IMG/VR virus record: IMGVR_UViG_3300047319_000460 | Coordinates: 1 to 33,754 of that record | DNA: 33,754 bases | Origin: a virus | Reading direction: 5' to 3' (one strand) | Shown: piece after piece, positions 29,617 to 33,754 of the stretch | How the letters are laid out: each line of letters begins with the position of its first letter | Numbering within the stretch: the stretch's first letter is position 1 | Notes under the pieces: generated by a model | Seen by the model: the letters and a program-made list of their open reading frames with translations, nothing else | The model's database searches: none | What the model was told of the DNA's origin: nothing | Translations under genes and position numbers: made by a program

Positions 29617-30320
29617 CGGACAAAGTACCCACCCAGGCCTGGGGTTATGTTGAGAGCGACGTTCTCGACATTCTGCGTTGCAGCAATAGTCCAGGCCTCG
29701 TCGGCATCCATTTTCCTGACCTGTTCAAGCTGAGGCTGGTAGATCCTGGCCAGACGATGGGCCAATCCAGCCACCAAGGCATCTAGCCATAGGTATGGGA
29801 TCTCGACATTGACCCCATCCGGCAAGGTCGCATCCTGAATCTGGCGGACACAGTAATAGTAGATGGTGTACGGACCACCGCCATCAGGGGTCAGGTAGAA
29901 GGTGATGGTCGGCGAGATCAGCCGGTTGAACCAGTAGGTCGTCGGCGGCCCCTGAGACTCCTTGTTGGCAATCGCCGCATACTCGGTCTGGCTCAAGGGC
30001 CAGATCAGCCGGTCGATCTTGTTGGTCCCGGATCCCGTGCTGAGATAGGCATTGGTGATCATCACGGTCTCGACCGGGAGAGAGTAGGTTGCTATCCCCT
30101 GAGTGATCGGCAGAGCCTGTAAATCAACCGTCCAGAGGTTGGGCTGCATGTTGCTCATTCGAGCCAGCAGCAGGTTCAGCTCCATGACCGCCGTTTGAAG
30201 GTGGGTAACCAGTATCTCGGTCGGTCGGATCGCAATCCGCTGGTAGGCATTTAGGATGATTTCGCCGCTGGACGGGGCGAAGTTATAAGTCCCTGAGAAC
30301 ACCTGCTGGGGGGTAAACAT
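29613..30320 (-). CDS. Adaptor- or tail-tube-like structural protein
   Basis: I start at 30320 because it overlaps the upstream stop (TGATG); a longer frame to 30437 exists. The 235-residue protein begins MFTPQQVFSGTYNFAPSSGE and has ILNAYQRIAIRPTEILVTHL, MELNLLLARMSNMQPNLWTV and DLQALPITQGIATYSLPVET. This pattern of a helix-rich N-terminus with NLW-x-VDL and a Pro-Val turn is typical of a family of phage head-tail joining or tail-completion proteins. The C-terminus contains LWLDALVAGLAHRLARIYQP. It works with the adaptor at 28103. Confidence 0.65.
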   Translation of the reverse strand: MFTPQQVFSGTYNFAPSSGEIILNAYQRIAIRPTEILVTHLQTAVMELNLLLARMSNMQPNLWTVDLQALPITQGIATYSLPVETVMITNAYLSTGSGTNKIDRLIWPLSQTEYAAIANKESQGPPTTYWFNRLISPTITFYLTPDGGGPYTIYYYCVRQIQDATLPDGVNVEIPYLWLDALVAGLAHRLARIYQPQLEQVRKMDADEAWTIAATQNVENVALNITPGLGGYFVR

Positions 30321-30634
30321 CAGTAGGTACTGACCCTCTGTATGATTCGAAGCTGCCCGGTAGCTCCTACCGACGAACCAAGAGCAGTGCTGACCACCCA
30401 GGTAGCCAGTCCCAGATTGGCCGATGCGGAAGGCCAAGTGCCGGTGAAGAATTCATTGACAACTGAAAGACTGACAGGATCAGAAGCAGAAGCAAATGAT
30501 GTATTGATGTAGTTAACAACCATGCTTGCGCTGGACGGAACAGTAGTAGCGCCGCGAGAATCAAGAAACTCAATAACAAAGTTAGCTGAATTACCCTGCT
30601 CTATATTGACCGGACCACTATTGAAGACCGTCAT
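30320..30634 (-). CDS. Small beta-sandwich virion protein
   Basis: The 104-residue protein contains IEQGNSANFVIEFLDSRGAT, ASMVVNYINTSFASASDPVS and a run of alternating hydrophobic residues, giving an all-beta, Ig-like appearance. There are no Cys residues and no signal peptide. It is coupled to both neighbours: ATGA at its own start and TGATG at its end. It probably decorates the tail or the capsid, or helps assembly. Confidence 0.55.
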   Translation of the reverse strand: MTVFNSGPVNIEQGNSANFVIEFLDSRGATTVPSSASMVVNYINTSFASASDPVSLSVVNEFFTGTWPSASANLGLATWVVSTALGSSVGATGQLRIIQRVSTY

Positions 30635-31089
30635 TTGATTTCTCTAAGAGATGTTGGGCTATTAGGGACTCCAACCTCAACAACGGATACTATAGGTGGT
30701 CCTGCTACTGGTGTGGCAGTATACACATTGAGGAAGATGTTGGCGATATCGTTGTTGATTTCAGTGGCATGCATGACAGCGGTGACGTTCGGGGTCGCCA
30801 GAAGCCGGGGCGGAGCTTCGAAGTAATGCTGAAGGCTGGCTCTGAGTCCTGGCTTCAACCGGACGGGATCGCGCAGAGGAGCCCACCAGCCGATGTAACT
30901 GGTGACCGGCTGAAGCCAGAACGTATCAATGGCAAAGAACTGCTGAAGGTAGGGCTTGAGTCCTGGCTTGATCCGAACCGGCTCAGACCATGCATAATGC
31001 CATAGGCTCTCATTCTGATTAGGGAAAAGAGCATACCCAGCAGGAGGTGGTTCAGCCTTGATCTGATACTGGATGGTGTCGAAGGGCAT
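30631..31089 (-). CDS. WSEP-family small virion protein, longest copy
   Basis: The 152-residue protein contains WSEPVRIKPGLKPYLQQFFA and then a second half-repeat LRDPVRLKPGLRASLQHYFE. It is followed by TPNVTAVMHATEINNDIANI and FLNVYTATPV. The same layout recurs in the gene at 32426 and in the partial gene at the right edge. The internal duplication of the PVRxKPGL unit is unique to this copy. The function is unknown; a fibre-attachment or assembly role is suggested by its place beside adhesin-like genes. Confidence 0.6.
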   Translation of the reverse strand: MPFDTIQYQIKAEPPPAGYALFPNQNESLWHYAWSEPVRIKPGLKPYLQQFFAIDTFWLQPVTSYIGWWAPLRDPVRLKPGLRASLQHYFEAPPRLLATPNVTAVMHATEINNDIANIFLNVYTATPVAGPPIVSVVEVGVPNSPTSLREIK

Positions 31090-31090
31090 C

Positions 31091-32422
31091 CTAGTATCCG
31101 ATCATCCTTTTGGATTTGATCGGAACACTCTTTAACTCATGCCCAAACCAAGCCGGGACTATGGGAACATAGGAGATAACGATCAGAGCTTGGCCACCAT
31201 TGCCGCCAGCCGATAGAGGCGGAAGCCGAACACCACCACCTCCTCCTCCGCCGTAAATACCGCCAGCCCCACCAGGATAAACGTGGACACCGCTAAAAAA
31301 ATCTAGACCACCACCGCCACCCCCACCGCCGCTTCCATGTGAAGAATCCCACTCAGTACCGTTACCGCCGTTACCACCCGGAGATGAAAGGCCTCCTGTA
31401 TTAGTATAAGAGCCGCCGCCACCGCCAGATCCATTCGCTCCGTTTTGAGCAGCCGTTCCGGAAATATCGCCGCCAGCGCCACCAGCGGTTCCAGTTGGAC
31501 CTGTCCCGCCATTGCCTCCTGGACTGACAGGGAGGCCTGCGCTATCAACACCAGCCGTAGAACTGCCGCCATCGGCACCACCCCCGCCGCCAGCACCACC
31601 GCCTAGATTGCCTGGATTGCTACCTCCGTTTTTCCCGACCCCAGCAGGACCAGCAGCACCTCCTCCTCCGCCACCGTTTGATGGCGATGAACCTCCGGTG
31701 AATCCACCGTTACCACCAGCAAAAAAAGAAAAGCCAGTCGATCCGGTTGTCGATCCAACACCACCAGTTCCGGTGATCAGACCGCCAGTGCCACTGATCG
31801 ATCCAACTGACGATGCAGCTAAGGTTGCTCCGTTATACCAACAGTTTCCTGGTGATCCGCCGTTGGTATCTCCTGGGCCACCAGTCCCGCCAGCCTCTAA
31901 ATGAAATGTAACACTAGCTCCTGGAGTTAAAGTAACATTCGTTGCCAGAGAATAACCGCCAGCACCACCGCCACCTCCTCCCCGGATATTGGCGGAACTA
32001 CCCCCCGCGCCACCCCCGCCAGAAGCCACTACCTCGATAAAATTGAAAGAATTATTCCAGTCTCCAGGAACGAACCCAGTTTGATTAGAGGCGGAAGTAG
32101 TAGTCAGAAAAGTAGTGACAGTTAACTCATAACTTACATCCGGAAGCGGTTCCCAGAATGGCGTCGGCAGTCTCCAGAGTTCGTGTTCATAGATCAGGCT
32201 TCCTGTCGCCATGGCAAACAGGAATTCATCGGCATCTTCCCGGTCATCGAACCAGCCGCGCCATGCAATGGCTCCATCGTTCAAGTAGGCCGTCAGTCTG
32301 AAGCGAGTAACATTATCTGGATTGATTTTGTTGAACCGCTGAGACTTCTGCTGCCATTCGCAACGCCTCTGCGGCATCAGAATCTTCCCCCTGGGGAGAT
32401 CCTTTTCTGGGAGGATGATCAT
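31091..32422 (-). CDS. Glycine-rich adhesin-like tail protein
   Basis: The 443-residue protein has a normal-composition N-terminal domain (residues 1-105: MPQRRCEWQQKSQRFNKINP, FRLTAYLNDGAIAWRGWFDD, EHELWRLPTPFWEPLPDV). The rest is extremely Gly-rich, with repeated GGGGGG and GG-T-GG motifs in a Gly/Ser/Thr/Asn context, ending in LPPLSAGGNGGQALIVISYV. Such domains form packed polyglycine helices in phage host-binding tips (for example the gp38 adhesins of T-even-like phages). A receptor-binding role is therefore likely. The short C-terminal basic tail (HELKSVPIKSKRMIGY) is distinct. Confidence 0.7.
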   Translation of the reverse strand: MIILPEKDLPRGKILMPQRRCEWQQKSQRFNKINPDNVTRFRLTAYLNDGAIAWRGWFDDREDADEFLFAMATGSLIYEHELWRLPTPFWEPLPDVSYELTVTTFLTTTSASNQTGFVPGDWNNSFNFIEVVASGGGGAGGSSANIRGGGGGGAGGYSLATNVTLTPGASVTFHLEAGGTGGPGDTNGGSPGNCWYNGATLAASSVGSISGTGGLITGTGGVGSTTGSTGFSFFAGGNGGFTGGSSPSNGGGGGGAAGPAGVGKNGGSNPGNLGGGAGGGGGADGGSSTAGVDSAGLPVSPGGNGGTGPTGTAGGAGGDISGTAAQNGANGSGGGGGSYTNTGGLSSPGGNGGNGTEWDSSHGSGGGGGGGGLDFFSGVHVYPGGAGGIYGGGGGGGVRLPPLSAGGNGGQALIVISYVPIVPAWFGHELKSVPIKSKRMIGY

Positions 32423-32425
32423 CGT

Positions 32426-32761
32426 TCATTCCTCGATTATCGATGTATTGGCTCCAGAAAGAGATATCTCCGGCACCGGCTTTGGAACGTAAACATTGAT
32501 GAAGGCTGACATCTTGTCGTTGTAGTTGTCTGTATCCACAGCAGACATCCTCGCGGTGACGTTCGGGTGAGGCAGATACCGAGACGGTGCAAAGAAATAT
32601 GGCTGCTCACAGGCCCTGAGCGACCGCTTAAAGGTTAGCCGTATTGGCTCAGACCAGGGCCGGTGCCAAGCACTTTCGAAACGAGTCACAGACAACAGAG
32701 CCTGTATAGACGGCGGCGGCTCGGTCTTTCCTTGATACTGGAAGAGCGGGATGTGGCGCAT
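32426..32761 (-). CDS. WSEP-family small virion protein, middle copy
   Basis: The 111-residue protein has PWSEPIRLTFKRSLRACEQP, a YFFAPSRYLPHPNVTARMSA block and then VDTDNYNDKMSAFINVYVPK. It matches the 152-residue protein at 30631 in the core W-S-E-P-(V/I)-R, P-N-V-T-A and N-V-Y positions, but has a single PVR unit. It starts directly after the stop of the LamG-like gene. The gene at 31091 separates it from its paralog. The function is unknown. Confidence 0.6.
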   Translation of the reverse strand: MRHIPLFQYQGKTEPPPSIQALLSVTRFESAWHRPWSEPIRLTFKRSLRACEQPYFFAPSRYLPHPNVTARMSAVDTDNYNDKMSAFINVYVPKPVPEISLSGANTSIIEE

Positions 32762-33541
32762 TTAATATTCCGCCACTCTATGTTTGATATTTAGAACAGG
32801 AAAATCCTTAGTGTTGTCTTCGTTATCAAATCCAATGTAAGCATTATACGGCGCTGTTGGTGGAATGAAATTGGCAGTCCAACGAGCAACACCTTTGCTG
32901 ATACGAAGCTCATCAATGTTTCCTGTATAAAACCATGTAGATGTAATAATAGATCCAATTTCAAGTGTTCCTATGATATCAGGAAACGAATAACCAGCCG
33001 AAAGTGTTAACTGACTTATATTTATTCCACCTCTATATAGCGTCAGAACATCACCGTTGCGAACAATTGCAACGTGCTGCCAAACATTAAGTGTAATTGC
33101 GCTATTCGGACCACCAACAAAATTACTACCACCAGCACCGTTATTAACGAATTGATGAAACGCCAAAGTTTGAGCGTTACCGGTTGTATCAGAAAGAAAT
33201 AATCGCCATTCATTTACGGTATCCGCTGAACTGTGAACGACGATAGCTGCACCATTTGTTCCGGTACCAAACGCGGTAGGTCTGATCCAACAATCTATGG
33301 TAAAGTTTCCGCTACCAAATTCCCAATCAGCGTTGTCTGGATAAGTTAAACCAGCAGTAGCGCCGTCAAACAATGCGGATGCTCCACCAAATACGCTCTG
33401 TGCGGTTGATACTTGTGCTGGAGCAATAACCGTAGCAGCACCCTTATTAGTGTTGGCGCTAGTGCTATCGGTAAAACTTGTAGATCCGTTCGCTCCATCG
33501 AAGTGCATCAACAGCCTTGCAAAACCGTCATTTCCGGGCAT
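32762..33541 (-). CDS. LamG/concanavalin-like lectin domain virion protein
   Basis: The 259-residue protein opens MPGNDGFARLLMHFDGANGS and carries FGGASALFDGATAGLTYPDN, WEFGSGNFTIDCWIRPTAFG, WQHVAIVRNGDVLTLYRGG and NIDELRISKGVARWTANFIP. These are the marks of LamG-type (concanavalin A-like) jelly-roll domains, which bind sugars or form virion decorations. Most of the protein is this one domain. Together with the Gly-rich and tail-collar proteins it gives the phage several candidate host-recognition proteins. Confidence 0.8.
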   Translation of the reverse strand: MPGNDGFARLLMHFDGANGSTSFTDSTSANTNKGAATVIAPAQVSTAQSVFGGASALFDGATAGLTYPDNADWEFGSGNFTIDCWIRPTAFGTGTNGAAIVVHSSADTVNEWRLFLSDTTGNAQTLAFHQFVNNGAGGSNFVGGPNSAITLNVWQHVAIVRNGDVLTLYRGGINISQLTLSAGYSFPDIIGTLEIGSIITSTWFYTGNIDELRISKGVARWTANFIPPTAPYNAYIGFDNEDNTKDFPVLNIKHRVAEY

Positions 33542-33550
33542 GGTGCTTCC

Positions 33551-33754
33551 TCAGGTCTCATGAATGGACGATAGGTTCTGCGCTGGAACCGGGATCTCCT
33601 TGATCGAGACAAGGCACCGGACCGGAACACCGTAGGTCTTGATCAGGCCGGAGAATACGTCGCCATTGGTTTCCGTAGCAGCCAGAGTGACGTTGACGTG
33701 AGCCGGGACAAACTCAAACGGGTAGACAACGATGCTGCTGGAGACCTCATAGGC
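33551..33754 (-). CDS. WSEP-family small virion protein, partial (runs off right edge)
   Basis: Only the last 67 residues lie in the window. The fragment begins AYEVSSSIVVYPFEFVPAHV and continues NVTLAATETNGDVFSGLIKT, then YGVPVRCLVSIKEIPVPA, ending in SSIHET. The block HVNVTLAATETNGD matches PNVTAVMHATEINND of the 30631 copy, so it is the third member of this family. Its start lies beyond the window, where the head genes are expected. Confidence 0.65.
   Translation of the reverse strand, partial: AYEVSSSIVVYPFEFVPAHVNVTLAATETNGDVFSGLIKTYGVPVRCLVSIKEIPVPAQNLSSIHET

Noticed and set aside
31512-31904. A rightward frame of 130 residues made of Pro-rich repeats.
   Set aside because: It is the shadow of the Gly-rich adhesin gene on the other strand.
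1-33754. Evidence for an integrated prophage (integrase, attachment sites, flanking bacterial genes).
   Set aside because: I saw no integrase, excisionase, tRNA gene or att-like direct repeat. The window is compatible with either a free phage contig or part of a prophage.

Overview
The window reads as part of a tailed-phage genome, most likely a short-tailed (podovirus-like) phage or prophage of an alphaproteobacterium, perhaps in the Rhizobiales. The host inference rests on a GcrA-like regulator with both GcrA domains, a family seen almost only in Alphaproteobacteria and their phages, and on several small proteins that resemble phage proteins from that group. It is an inference, not a match. 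No integrase, terminase, portal or capsid gene lies inside the window. The head genes probably lie beyond the right edge, because the structural genes run leftward from there.

Layout. (1) 1-5506, mostly rightward: an accessory region of small genes. It holds an HNH-like protein, two exported proteins with the same PEP-CTERM-like C-terminal anchor, several tiny conserved phage proteins, and an expanded family of small proteins that all begin MTDIVERL. A leftward holin-candidate/lysozyme pair (3976-4829) is embedded in it. (2) 5496-9308, leftward: two proteins sharing a novel short repeat, a small membrane protein, a stand-alone replication-initiator-like domain, a small HTH protein, a RusA resolvase, a stand-alone DnaA domain IV protein, a GcrA-like protein and a Cro-like protein. 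Many stop and start codons overlap. A non-coding stretch at 7367-7840 ends in a strong terminator that faces the opposite way to every neighbouring gene. (3) 9386-13379, rightward: an early or recombination-type operon beginning at a promoter/operator region (9321-9364). It is interrupted by a 632-base degenerate array in which GG recurs every five bases. After the array come five genes joined by overlapping stop and start codons, including a coiled-coil protein, Cys-rich proteins and a possible OB-fold protein. (4) 13376-33754, leftward: a nearly gap-free virion operon. In transcription order it holds repeated WSEP-family small proteins, a LamG-like lectin, a glycine-rich adhesin-like protein, tail adaptor and hub-like proteins, two tandem tail-collar proteins, a 1234-residue protein with kinase-like and ADP-ribosyltransferase-like regions, a GNAT acetyltransferase and two very large internal or ejection-type proteins.

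The most interesting points are the GGNNN array and its neighbour genes, the multi-domain virion-region protein that looks like an injected effector, the phage-borne combination of GcrA and DnaA-domain regulators, and the paired PEP-CTERM-like surface proteins. All functional calls come from reading motifs by eye. No database search was run.
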